Positions 6,769-13,648 of a stretch of 14,648 nucleotides of DNA are shown piece after piece (positions within the stretch are counted from its first letter, which is position 1; each line of letters begins with the position of its first letter). This stretch comes from Gallionellaceae bacterium (GTDB lineage Bacteria; Pseudomonadota; Gammaproteobacteria; Burkholderiales; Gallionellaceae), in the NCBI GenBank assembly GCA_030690855.1, contig JAUYFR010000088.1, positions 1 through 14,648 of the forward strand. Direction: 5' to 3'. The notes below the pieces were generated by a model, which made no database searches, was not told the origin of the DNA, and saw only the letters and a list, made by a program, of their open reading frames with translations. The position numbers and the translations under genes were made by a program.

Positions 6769-8268
6769 ATGTTTGAATCTGCAGAGCTAGGACACAAAAT
6801 AGACAAAGCCACTTACGATGCTGAGGTGCCAAAGCTGCGCGAGGCGCTATTGGATGCGCAATTTGATCTCGCAGAAAAAGCAAAATTTCCGGTGATTATT
6901 TTGATTGGTGGGGTCGATGGCGCCGGTCGTGGCGAGACAGTGAATTTGCTCAACGAGTGGATGGACCCGCGCTATATTCGCACCCACGGTATGGGCGAAC
7001 CTTCTGACGAAGAATTAGAACGCCCAATGATGTGGCGCTTTTGGCAGGCGCTACCTCCCAAGGGTCGCATCGGCGTGTTTCTGGGCTCTTGGTACACCTG
7101 GCCCATTCTCAATCGCGTAATGGGTTTTACTAAAACGTCGGAGCTAGATCAAAGCTTGGAGCGTGCCAAACGCCTAGAAAAAATGCTCACCGATGAGGGC
7201 GCGCTGATCATTAAATTCTGGCTACACCTTTCCAAAGACAAACAAGAATCTCGCCTAAAACTATTGGAGAAAAATCCTAAAACGCGTTGGCGTGTTACCA
7301 AGCGCGATTGGGATCACTACAAACTTTACGACAAGTTTTTAAAGGTTCACGAAAGTGTGATTCGTCATACCAGCACAGCTGAAGCGCCTTGGATTATCGT
7401 TGAAGGCGCGGAGGCACACTATCGCAACCTGACTGTTGGCAAAGTGATTCTTGAGGCTATTCGCAAACGTATTGCTGAAACCGAAGAGAAGAAAAAAGCC
7501 GTGGTTCGTGCCGCGCCCTTGCTGCCTTCCATCGACAAACTACACATTTTAAAAACGCTTGATCTCACGCAAAAAATTGAGAAGAAAAAATTCAATGAGG
7601 AGCTGGAAAAATATCAGGGCAAGCTAGCGATGCTCACCCGCGATCCGCGCTTCAAACAAATTACAGTTGTTGCTGTGTTTGAAGGCAATGATGCCGCGGG
7701 TAAAGGCGGTAGTGTGCGCCGCATTACCAGTGCGGTAGATGCACGACAGTATCAAGTAGTGCCGATTGCCGCGCCCACCGAAGAAGAACGCGCTCAGCCG
7801 TATTTATGGCGCTTCTGGCGGCACATTCCGCGTAAAGGTCGCGTCACCATTTTTGATCGCTCTTGGTATGGACGTGTGTTAGTTGAACGCGTAGAAAAGT
7901 TTTGCTCCGAAGCGGACTGGATGCGCGCTTATCACGAGATCAACGACTTTGAAGCACAGTTAGATCGCCATAAAGTAGTGGTGGTTAAATTCTGGCTAAC
8001 CATCAGCAAAGACGAACAACTGCGCCGCTTTGAAGAGCGCAAAAAAACAGGCTTCAAACGCTTCAAAATTACCGATGAAGATTGGCGTAACCGCGAAAAG
8101 TGGGAAGACTATGAGCAAGCCATTTGCGACATGGTTGACCGTACCAGCACCAACCTCGCACCGTGGACATTGGTTGAGGCCAACGACAAAAATTTCGCTC
8201 GCATCAAAGTGTTGAAAACTTTGTGTCAGCGAATTGAGTCTGCGATTAAAAAGGTGGAAGTAAAGTAA
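6769..8268 (+). CDS. pap: Polyphosphate:AMP phosphotransferase, two fused PPK2 domains
   Basis: A 499-residue PPK2-family protein of the fused two-domain type (class II), which uses polyphosphate to turn AMP into ADP in the cytoplasm. Domain 1 (about 12-235) has a changed Walker A, GGVDGAGRGE (47-56, Arg54 in place of Lys). Its Walker B is lost: FLGSWYT at 104-110 replaces FDRSWYG. Domain 2 (about 265-495) keeps EGNDAAGKGG (305-314, Lys312), the Walker B Asp363-Arg364 in IFDRSWYGRV, and the lid residues GFKRFKIT. This fits the known pattern in which the C-terminal copy is catalytic. GAGGAGG stands just before the ATG, 15 bases after sixA. The gene converges on the thioredoxin-like gene with only 7 bases between stops and no room for a terminator hairpin. 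Confidence 0.94.
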   Translation: MFESAELGHKIDKATYDAEVPKLREALLDAQFDLAEKAKFPVIILIGGVDGAGRGETVNLLNEWMDPRYIRTHGMGEPSDEELERPMMWRFWQALPPKGRIGVFLGSWYTWPILNRVMGFTKTSELDQSLERAKRLEKMLTDEGALIIKFWLHLSKDKQESRLKLLEKNPKTRWRVTKRDWDHYKLYDKFLKVHESVIRHTSTAEAPWIIVEGAEAHYRNLTVGKVILEAIRKRIAETEEKKKAVVRAAPLLPSIDKLHILKTLDLTQKIEKKKFNEELEKYQGKLAMLTRDPRFKQITVVAVFEGNDAAGKGGSVRRITSAVDARQYQVVPIAAPTEEERAQPYLWRFWRHIPRKGRVTIFDRSWYGRVLVERVEKFCSEADWMRAYHEINDFEAQLDRHKVVVVKFWLTISKDEQLRRFEERKKTGFKRFKITDEDWRNREKWEDYEQAICDMVDRTSTNLAPWTLVEANDKNFARIKVLKTLCQRIESAIKKVEVK

Positions 8269-8275
8269 CGGACGG

Positions 8276-8764
8276 TTATTGTGCCCACCATCGGCGCAGG
8301 CGTAATCCAATGCCGGTGGTGTAGCCAATCTCAACAAAACGAATCTGCCCTGAGCCGTCAACAATGAAGCTCGCGGGCACGGCATGCACGCCCCACGATG
8401 CAGACATCTCCCCACTCGGATCGTTGATTGCGGCAAAGCTGAGTCCCTGCTCTTGCATAAATTTGCTCACCGCCGCGTTATCGCCACTTTGCATTACTAC
8501 CGTAACGGTGTTGGGATAATCCTTAGCAAACGCCTGAATTGTGCTTTGCTCGGCGCGACACACCGGACACCAGGTTGCCCAAAAATGCACCAGCGTTGGC
8601 TGACCCTTCCACGTCACGCCGGGTAGCGCAGGTGCAGGGCCTGACACCACATCACGCTGTTGCCACAGCCGCATACCAAACACGATCGCTAAAATGAAAA
8701 CGGAATTGATCGCAAGCGAGCGCCAATTCCGCACTAAGTAATTTTTAAAGCGACTAAGAAACAT
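8276..8764 (-). CDS. Membrane-anchored TlpA/ScsD-like thioredoxin-fold protein
   Basis: A 162-residue protein disulfide oxidoreductase anchored in the inner membrane with its domain in the periplasm. A basic N-terminus is followed by one membrane segment at about residues 17-35. The thioredoxin fold then carries the redox motif W65-C66-P67-V68-C69 within HFWATWCPVCRAEQ, a region that starts the first helix, and the cis-proline P130 in VHAVPASF. The arrangement resembles ScsD and other TlpA-like reductases used in periplasmic thiol repair, copper tolerance or cytochrome maturation. No cytochrome or scs partners are in the window, so the role is open. No strong ribosome site is seen before the ATG. 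It lies 174 bases downstream of the DUF302 gene, with a structured spacer between. Confidence 0.87.
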   Translation of the reverse strand: MFLSRFKNYLVRNWRSLAINSVFILAIVFGMRLWQQRDVVSGPAPALPGVTWKGQPTLVHFWATWCPVCRAEQSTIQAFAKDYPNTVTVVMQSGDNAAVSKFMQEQGLSFAAINDPSGEMSASWGVHAVPASFIVDGSGQIRFVEIGYTTGIGLRLRRWWAQ

Positions 8765-8793
8765 TTAATAAACCCGAAATTCTGATGCGTCTA

Positions 8794-8833
8794 CTAGCCA
8801 CTCCTCTAAGCCAGCAAGCTGGCAAGTGGCTGG
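8794..8833. repeat. Two-stem hairpin in the DUF302-thioredoxin gap
   Basis: An inner palindrome GCCAGC-AA-GCTGGC (8810-8823) is enclosed by an outer pair AGCCACT / AGTGGCT (8796-8802 with 8825-8831), which can be extended to nine pairs using a G-T pair. The structure lies between the DUF302 stop (8939) and the thioredoxin-like start (8764). It could end or attenuate transcription on the minus strand; no T-run follows directly. Confidence 0.5.
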
Positions 8834-8837
8834 TTAT

Positions 8838-8938
8838 AAACAAGACAAGGCGCGAATAAAAAAATACGACGACGCATATATTCAATATGCAAGAAGTGAT
8901 TTTTTGTAAGCAATGCAGGATTGTGACGAAGTTTGGAT
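8838..8938. repeat. Quasi-palindromic intergenic element
   Basis: This stretch is centred on GCATAT-ATTCA-ATATGC (8874-8890). It has an A-tract about 13 bases to the left and a T-tract about 9 bases to the right, giving a broad imperfect dyad. A GACGA motif recurs at the left (TACGACGAC) and right (TGTGACGAAG). No reading frame of note is present. The look is that of a dispersed intergenic repeat, but only one copy is in the window. Confidence 0.35.
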
Positions 8939-9322
8939 TTATTTTGCTTCATCAATCATCTGCATTGTCTTGGCTTCCACTTCCTGCGCAACCCCTGCTA
9001 ACGACGGCTCTTGTGAAAGCGCGGCGAGAATGCCACTTGGCTTAATCATGCCGATTTTAGTTTTGCCCTCTTCGGTATAAACCGAAATGCGGCAAGGTAA
9101 CGCCATGTTCAACTTCATCTCAGCGGCCATCACTTTTGCAGCCTGATGAGGGTTGCAAACCTCAAACACACGGCATTGATTTACAAATTCAAGACCTTTG
9201 CCGCGCAGCGTATTGCCGATGTCATGTACATGCAACACACCAAAGCCATTACGCTTTACCGCCGCATCAAGATCGGTTGCAGCTTGTTCAAATGTTTTGT
9301 TACTCTCAACTATGTAATACAT
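8939..9322 (-). CDS. DUF302 family protein
   Basis: A 127-residue soluble protein of the DUF302 family, whose biochemical function is not established. Family traits visible are the start MYYIVESNKTFEQAATDLDAAVKRNGFGVL region (about 1-30; key part F11-A14 and the GFGVL turn), the HVHDIGNTLRGKG segment, the CRVFEVCNPHQAAKVM core (50-65, with C50 and C56), the LPCRISVY strand and the GMIKPS turn. No signal peptide or membrane segment was seen. AGGAG stands before the ATG. The start overlaps the end of the DUF2288 gene by 17 bases, so translation is probably coupled. It appears to be the last gene of the pyrC-gamma-CA-DUF2288-DUF302 run. Confidence 0.88.
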   Translation of the reverse strand: MYYIVESNKTFEQAATDLDAAVKRNGFGVLHVHDIGNTLRGKGLEFVNQCRVFEVCNPHQAAKVMAAEMKLNMALPCRISVYTEEGKTKIGMIKPSGILAALSQEPSLAGVAQEVEAKTMQMIDEAK

Positions 9323-9626
9323 TTTTTATCTCCTGAATTAATACATAAGGGCTTACCACTACCGCCCAAACCTCTGTGTCAGCATCAAACCAAATGCGGG
9401 CTTGATCATCTGTAACTTGACCGATTTCCCCCTGCGCTAGCCATTGGGCAACAAGGGCCTTGTTGTCTTCGGAAATTTGAAAAGCCACTTCGACTAAATC
9501 TAAATCTGCCGCAACAAAAATGGCAGAGCCACTGGCAAAAAATCGTTGCAACTCTTTCCACGGAATAGTGGAGGTTTCTAAATTTACTTTGGCGCGGAAA
9601 ATTTCTTCTTGGTTTTTCGTTGTCAT
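9306..9626 (-). CDS. DUF2288 family protein
   Basis: A 106-residue soluble protein of the DUF2288 family, of unknown function. It shows the N-terminal FRAKVNLETSTIPWKELQRF pattern, the LDLVEVAFQISEDN block, ARIWFDADTEVWAVVVSPYVLIQE, and no Cys or export signal. ATG at 9626 was preferred to an in-frame TTG three codons upstream (9635) because it is the stronger start; ribosome signals for both are weak. It follows the gamma-carbonic-anhydrase-like gene by 18 bases, and its last 17 bases overlap the start of the DUF302 gene. The tight packing suggests a shared transcript with pyrC, though no functional link to pyrimidine synthesis is visible. Confidence 0.85.
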   Translation of the reverse strand: MTTKNQEEIFRAKVNLETSTIPWKELQRFFASGSAIFVAADLDLVEVAFQISEDNKALVAQWLAQGEIGQVTDDQARIWFDADTEVWAVVVSPYVLIQEIKNVLHS

Positions 9627-9644
9627 GTTCAACAATCTTTCTGC

Positions 9645-10184
9645 TTACTTTTTACTGCCGTTTAAATAGTTATTTTTTACCCGCATGTAGTGCTCTGCAG
9701 AATACTTCAAATAGGCGATCTCATCCTCCGTTAGCGATCTCACGGCTTTGGCTGGACGGCCCATATAAAGCATGCCAGATTCTAATTTCTTATTTGGCGA
9801 AACCAGACTCCCCGCGCCGATCATTACCCGATCAGGAATAATGGCGTCGTCCATGATGATCGAACCCATGCCAATTAAGCATTCGTTACCAATGCGGCAA
9901 CCGTGCAAAATTACTGAATGTCCCACTGTTACATAGTCACCAATAATGAGTGGCGACCCTTGCGGATTTTCAGGCGTCTTGTGCGATACGTGACACGTGG
10001 ATAAGTCTTGCACATTGGAACAGCGACCAATTTCAATGCGGTTCACGTCACCGCGTAACACCGCGTTACACCAGATGGAGCTATCTTCACCGATCTTTAC
10101 ATCACCAATGATTTGACAAGAGGCGTGCAAGAAAACACGATCTCCAAGGACAGGAAAAGTATCAAGGTAGTTTTCGATTGGCAT
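9645..10184 (-). CDS. Gamma-carbonic-anhydrase-like hexapeptide-repeat protein (YrdA/PaaY type)
   Basis: A 179-residue left-handed beta-helix protein, expected to form a trimer with metal sites at subunit interfaces. Hexapeptide repeats run from about 15 to 135. Candidate metal ligands are H65 (CHVSHK), H89 (TVGHS) and H94 (VILHGC); the five-residue gap between the last two matches the zinc ligands of gamma carbonic anhydrases. GMGSIIMDDAIIPDRVMIGAG and the closing helix SLTEDEIAYLKYSAEHY match the E. coli YrdA family. Many members of this branch have weak or no proven carbonic anhydrase activity, so the reaction is uncertain. The ATG is four bases after the pyrC stop, implying coupling to pyrC. 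Confidence 0.88.
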   Translation of the reverse strand: MPIENYLDTFPVLGDRVFLHASCQIIGDVKIGEDSSIWCNAVLRGDVNRIEIGRCSNVQDLSTCHVSHKTPENPQGSPLIIGDYVTVGHSVILHGCRIGNECLIGMGSIIMDDAIIPDRVMIGAGSLVSPNKKLESGMLYMGRPAKAVRSLTEDEIAYLKYSAEHYMRVKNNYLNGSKK

Positions 10185-10188
10185 CGCG

Positions 10189-11217
10189 TTATATCAACTT
10201 CCACTGCATCTTTTCACCTGCTCGCAACGGTACTAACTGATGCTCGCCAAATCCAATTGTTGCTGGTACTTGCCACTCTTCTTTACGTAGCGTGATGCTG
10301 TCGGTGTTGCGCGGGAGATTATAAAAATCAGCACCAAAAAAGCTGGCAAAGCCTTCTAGTTTATCCAGCGCACCCGCTGCTTCAAATGCTTCGGCGTACA
10401 GCTCAATCGCTGCATGCGCGGTGTAGCAGCCAGCGCAGCCACAGGCATTTTCTTTGGTGTGTTGCGCATGCGGCGCGCTATCTGTACCAAGAAAAAATTG
10501 ACGGCTACCGCTAATCGCTGCTTGGATTAGTGCCTCACGGTGCATCTCGCGCTTCAACACGGGCAAGCAATAATAGTGTGGGCGAATGCCACCGACCAGC
10601 ATGGCGTTGCGATTGTAGAGCAGGTGATGCGCCGTGATGGTCGCGGCAATATTGTCCGGCGCATTGACCACAAACTGCACTGCCTCTCGTGTGGTGATGT
10701 GCTCAAACACCACGCGCAAATTTGGCAAATCTTTTAACAGTGGCTGAAGTACTTTGTCGATGAACACAGCTTCGCGATCGAAGATATCGATGTCAGCGTT
10801 GGTCACTTCGCCGTGTACTAAAAGCGGCATGCCGCAGCGTTGCATTTCTTCCAATGCGGCATAGGTCTTGCGCAGATCAGTCACGCCAGCATCGGAATTG
10901 GTCGTTGCCCCCGCCGGATACAGTTTTACGGCATGGACGATACCGCTTTCTTTCGCGCCGCGAATTTCTGCTGCGCAGGTATTGTCAGTGAGGTACAGCG
11001 TCATCAGCGGCTCGAACTTTGCACCCGCTGGCAACGCGGCAACAATGCGTGAATGGTAGGCTTGTGCTTGCAATGTAGTCGTCACTGGGGGACGTAAATT
11101 GGGCATCACGATGGCGCGCGCGAATTGGCGAGCTGTGTCAGGCAGCACCGATTTCATTAGTGCGTCATCGCGCAGATGTAGATGCCAATCGTCGGGGCGG
11201 GTGAGATTAATTTCCAT
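10189..11217 (-). CDS. pyrC: Dihydroorotase
   Basis: Closes carbamoyl-aspartate to dihydroorotate, step three of pyrimidine synthesis, in the cytoplasm. The 342 residues fit the E. coli-type (class II) enzyme. All metal and catalytic residues can be placed, at a constant offset of four from E. coli PyrC: H12 and H14 (WHLHLRD), the carbamylated lysine K98 (AVKLYPAG), H135 (LLVHGE), H173 (FEHITT) and the catalytic D246 (FLGTDSAPH). The ATG is preceded by AAGGA. It is the first gene of a tight minus-strand run. The upstream transporter gene ends 85 bases before it, in a gap that holds a purine-rich repeat. Confidence 0.97.
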   Translation of the reverse strand: MEINLTRPDDWHLHLRDDALMKSVLPDTARQFARAIVMPNLRPPVTTTLQAQAYHSRIVAALPAGAKFEPLMTLYLTDNTCAAEIRGAKESGIVHAVKLYPAGATTNSDAGVTDLRKTYAALEEMQRCGMPLLVHGEVTNADIDIFDREAVFIDKVLQPLLKDLPNLRVVFEHITTREAVQFVVNAPDNIAATITAHHLLYNRNAMLVGGIRPHYYCLPVLKREMHREALIQAAISGSRQFFLGTDSAPHAQHTKENACGCAGCYTAHAAIELYAEAFEAAGALDKLEGFASFFGADFYNLPRNTDSITLRKEEWQVPATIGFGEHQLVPLRAGEKMQWKLI

Positions 11218-11234
11218 AATTCAAAATCCTTTTT

Positions 11235-11265
11235 GCCACAGAGATCAGAGAGCACATAGAGAAAA
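11235..11265. repeat. Purine-rich CACAGAGA-type repeat in the MFS-pyrC gap
   Basis: The short gap between the transporter and pyrC contains CCACAGAGATCAGAGAG followed by CACATAGAGA, two imperfect units of a CACAGAGA pattern. Sequences of this look recur between genes in many proteobacteria, as I recall, but only this occurrence is in the window. It may affect the 5' leader of pyrC. Confidence 0.3.
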
Positions 11266-11302
11266 ACGATTTCTTTGCTCTGAATATCGGCAGCGTTTGC
11301 AG

Positions 11303-12904
11303 TTAATGTTCCAGCGGCGTGTTGCGGGTCTCCGGTAAGAATAGCAGACCCACCACAAACGCCAAACTCAACAAGCCAGCGGGATACCAAATGCCCAACG
11401 ATACATCGCCCATGCGCGTGCCGATGAGCGTAACCATGAACGGAGACATGCCGCCGATCCAACCCGCACTTAAATTATGTGGCAATGCGGCGGCCGTGTA
11501 GCGCGTGCGCGCGGGAAACAACTCTGCCAACACCGCCGTTTGCGGGCCCGTAATCAGCGCCAACGCCACCACCAATATCAACAACAATCCCACAATGGCC
11601 GGCAGGTTGGCTTGAGCGGCATCGGCTTTTTCTGGCCAACCAGCAGCAAGAAGCGTTTGCTTTAACGCCTCAACATTGAAACCCTCGACAGACGCTTGTC
11701 CTTGCACTGCAACTTGTGCCGCAATGCCGTTACGTTCTTCTAGTGTGTAAATCACGCCCTGTTTAGTGAGCCACTCCTGATTGCTTTCACAGGCATTTCG
11801 CGGTTTAACAAAGGGGTTGTAGTGGCAGCTTTCGCCCACCAAACTTACAGTAACATCATGATTAAATTGAGTTAACTTAGGATTTCCAAAGTGCAGCAAT
11901 CCGCTAAAGACGGGCAGGATGGCAATCGCACCGAGCAACAATCCTGTCAGCAAAATTGGCCTGCGCCCGATACGGTCGGATAACCAACCAAAGAAAATTG
12001 TCAGTGGAAATAGCGCGACGGTCGTGAGCATCACCAGTGTGCCAACTAACTGCGCATCGAGCTTCACCACGCTTTTTAGAAAGACGCTGGTGTAAACCTG
12101 TGAGGAAAAAAACAACAGGGAACCGCCCGCTGAAATACAGAAAAACAATAACGCCATACGTCCCAAAGTGCGGCGGTCTTTTAAGCATTCCATCAACGGT
12201 GCCTTGGCTAACTCATTGCTCTCTTTTAGCTGGTTAAACACTGGTGACTCGATCATATTCATGCGCGATTTGAGCGAGATGAGTAGCAACACGATCGACA
12301 ACAAAAACGGCACGCGCCAACCCCACTCGGCAAACTCAGCAGCGCTCAACCAATGTTGCAACAATACGATCTGCAGGGTGGACGCCATGATGCCCAGCGG
12401 CCCCATGAGTTGCAGCACGCTGGTATAAAAACCCCTGCGATTATTGGGCGCATGTTCCGTGAGATACACCGCCGCCCCCCCGATCTCACCGCCCACCGCG
12501 AAACCTTGCAACAAGCGCAACACCAGTAGCAATGCGGGAGCCAACATGCCGACCTGCGCGTAGGTGGGCAACAAGCCCACCGCAAAAGTCGTTACGCCCA
12601 TCAAAAAAATCGTCGCAATAAAAATGGGGCGGCGACCATATTTATCACCCAGCGAACCAAACACCGCCGCGCCCAACGGACGCACCAACATGCCGACACC
12701 AAAAGTGGCAAGGCTAGCGAGCAACGCCGCAGTGGGATTGTCCGGCGGAAAAAACAAGATGCTGAAATAGGTCGCTAACGAAGCGAAGGTCAGAAAGTCG
12801 TACCACTCCAAAAACGTACCGAAGCACGCGGCAAGCACAACCTTGCGTTGAGTGAGGGTGATAGCGGGTGAAGTTGTTGCGGCAGAAGTATTCATCGGCG
12901 GCAT
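11303..12904 (-). CDS. Major facilitator superfamily transporter, MHS (metabolite:H+ symporter) type, with large loop insert
   Basis: A 533-residue inner-membrane symporter. It has the MFS/MHS marks: FLEWYDF near the first membrane helix (31-37), motif A GSLGDKYGRRP (83-93), its second-half copy GWLSDRIGRRP (306-316), and RLLQGFAVGGEIGGA (130-144, typical of the MHS branch). It ends LPETRNTPLEH. About twelve membrane helices are visible. Between about 341 and 432 a hydrophilic insert separates two late helices and holds C360 and C372. By topology it should face the periplasm, and the two cysteines could pair. The insert explains the length beyond the usual 430-500. The substrate is not readable; MHS relatives move organic acids and osmolytes. 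The first ATG was used; MNTS three codons on is an alternative. No strong ribosome site. Confidence 0.9.
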   Translation of the reverse strand: MPPMNTSAATTSPAITLTQRKVVLAACFGTFLEWYDFLTFASLATYFSILFFPPDNPTAALLASLATFGVGMLVRPLGAAVFGSLGDKYGRRPIFIATIFLMGVTTFAVGLLPTYAQVGMLAPALLLVLRLLQGFAVGGEIGGAAVYLTEHAPNNRRGFYTSVLQLMGPLGIMASTLQIVLLQHWLSAAEFAEWGWRVPFLLSIVLLLISLKSRMNMIESPVFNQLKESNELAKAPLMECLKDRRTLGRMALLFFCISAGGSLLFFSSQVYTSVFLKSVVKLDAQLVGTLVMLTTVALFPLTIFFGWLSDRIGRRPILLTGLLLGAIAILPVFSGLLHFGNPKLTQFNHDVTVSLVGESCHYNPFVKPRNACESNQEWLTKQGVIYTLEERNGIAAQVAVQGQASVEGFNVEALKQTLLAAGWPEKADAAQANLPAIVGLLLILVVALALITGPQTAVLAELFPARTRYTAAALPHNLSAGWIGGMSPFMVTLIGTRMGDVSLGIWYPAGLLSLAFVVGLLFLPETRNTPLEH

Positions 12905-12994
12905 TTTAACAGGGCGATGTCGCGTGATGGCTTAGAAAATACTTTGATACACCGACGCTTTAAGTCAGGGCATGAAACCTAAGGAGGTGCTGTT

Positions 12995-13145
12995 TTTCTC
13001 CTCCCCCGAAGTGGGGTAAGCAGGCAATCCGCGTAGCGGATGCTCGCACAAGGGGAGGTTGGGAGGGGTTTGGGTTTAGACGCTTAGAAAACAAGGCTTG
13101 CAGTCAAAACCAAAACCCCCTCTAACTCCCCCTTGTCAGGGGGAG
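12995..13145. repeat. Composite inverted-repeat element
   Basis: Four structures lie in about 150 bases. CCCC/GGGG around CGAAGT is near 13005-13018. ATCCGC-GTA-GCGGAT is at 13027-13041. A C-rich stretch CTCCCCCT-TGTC-AGGGGGAG forms an 8-bp hairpin near 13125-13145. Segments 13049-13077 and 13106-13135 are imperfect inverted copies of each other (about four in five bases matching), so the whole could fold as one large hairpin. It looks like a dispersed intergenic element; no transposase or open frame is inside. Confidence 0.6.
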
Positions 13146-13210
13146 AATCGCGCCCTGATTTCACGAGCCGAATAAATCAACGCTTCCTTAATATTCCAGC
13201 CATTGGCGGT

Positions 13211-13239
13211 TTGACATAGCAGATAGCGGCGCGCAGACT
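13211..13239 (+). promoter_or_regulatory. Candidate sigma-70 promoter for the 92-residue gene
   Basis: A perfect -35 TTGACA (13211-13216) is followed after 17 bases by CAGACT (13234-13239), a weak -10 with the three strongest positions partly kept. It would start transcription about 35 bases before the ATG at 13281. Confidence 0.4.
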
Positions 13240-13280
13240 GCCGCGCATTCGCAAAACATATTAAAGCTCAGGAGAAGAGA

Positions 13281-13559
13281 ATGTCTAAAAAACGGTTTCA
13301 CTGCCAATCGGTTATTCATGTTGGCGTCAAAAGTATCAGCATTACCGATGATGAACATCACTTCTGCCTTACCTTAGAAGACGCGGGCAATCGATTAAAA
13401 TTTTTAACTGAGGCGATCGCTATCGGCAAATATCCTATCGCGATGGAGCTGGTGAATTCCTGCCCTAAGCTGATGACCGGCGCAACGGTCAAATATTACG
13501 TGACGCAACACGATGCTGAAAAATTTCTCCACTCACTTGATAAAGCGCTGCACCATTAA
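13281..13559 (+). CDS. Unrecognised 92-residue protein
   Basis: I do not recognise this protein. It starts MSKKRFHCQSVIHV and ends HSLDKALHH; there is no signal peptide or membrane segment. It looks like a small soluble alpha/beta domain: strands at about 10-20 and 27-32, a helix at about 33-48, and a helix at about 75-91. It has three cysteines (C8, C29, C61) and seven histidines, without a clear metal motif. Support for a real gene is AGGAG before the ATG, a TTGACA -35 upstream and a T-tailed hairpin 48 bases after the stop, together forming a self-standing unit. It points toward the oppositely oriented slyX-rsmI pair, and context gives no function. Confidence 0.7.
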   Translation: MSKKRFHCQSVIHVGVKSISITDDEHHFCLTLEDAGNRLKFLTEAIAIGKYPIAMELVNSCPKLMTGATVKYYVTQHDAEKFLHSLDKALHH

Positions 13560-13602
13560 GCGTTAAACCCACAAGTGACGGAAAACTGGATAGTTAAATT
13601 TT

Positions 13603-13624
13603 GTAGGTCGGGATTCATCCCGAC
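13603..13624 (+). repeat. REP-like hairpin, copy 3
   Basis: A head GTAG, stem GTCGGGA / TCCCGAC and loop TTCA. It is the exact inverse of copy 4, which lies 24 bases away, so the two can pair over all 22 bases or fold separately. Confidence 0.8.
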
Positions 13625-13629
13625 TTTTT
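13607..13629 (+). terminator. Intrinsic terminator for the 92-residue gene
   Basis: The 7-bp GC-rich stem of REP copy 3 (13607-13624) is directly followed by TTTTT (13625-13629), the usual form of a Rho-independent terminator. It lies 48 bases after the stop codon of the small gene on the plus strand. Confidence 0.65.
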
Positions 13630-13648
13630 GCTTTGGTTCGCTTACCCT

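Larger units (their letters stand above)
12905..13280. other. 376-base gap with C/G-rich inverted repeats
   Basis: There is no convincing gene here. The gap lies between the divergent starts of the transporter and the 92-residue protein. It holds several hairpins (12990-13145), described separately, and a candidate promoter near 13211. The remaining sequence, roughly 12905-12989 and 13146-13205, shows nothing I can name. Confidence 0.6.

Noticed and set aside
11904..12188. Other-frame open stretches inside the transporter and pyrC
   Set aside because: They are out-of-frame shadows of long, clearly conserved genes.
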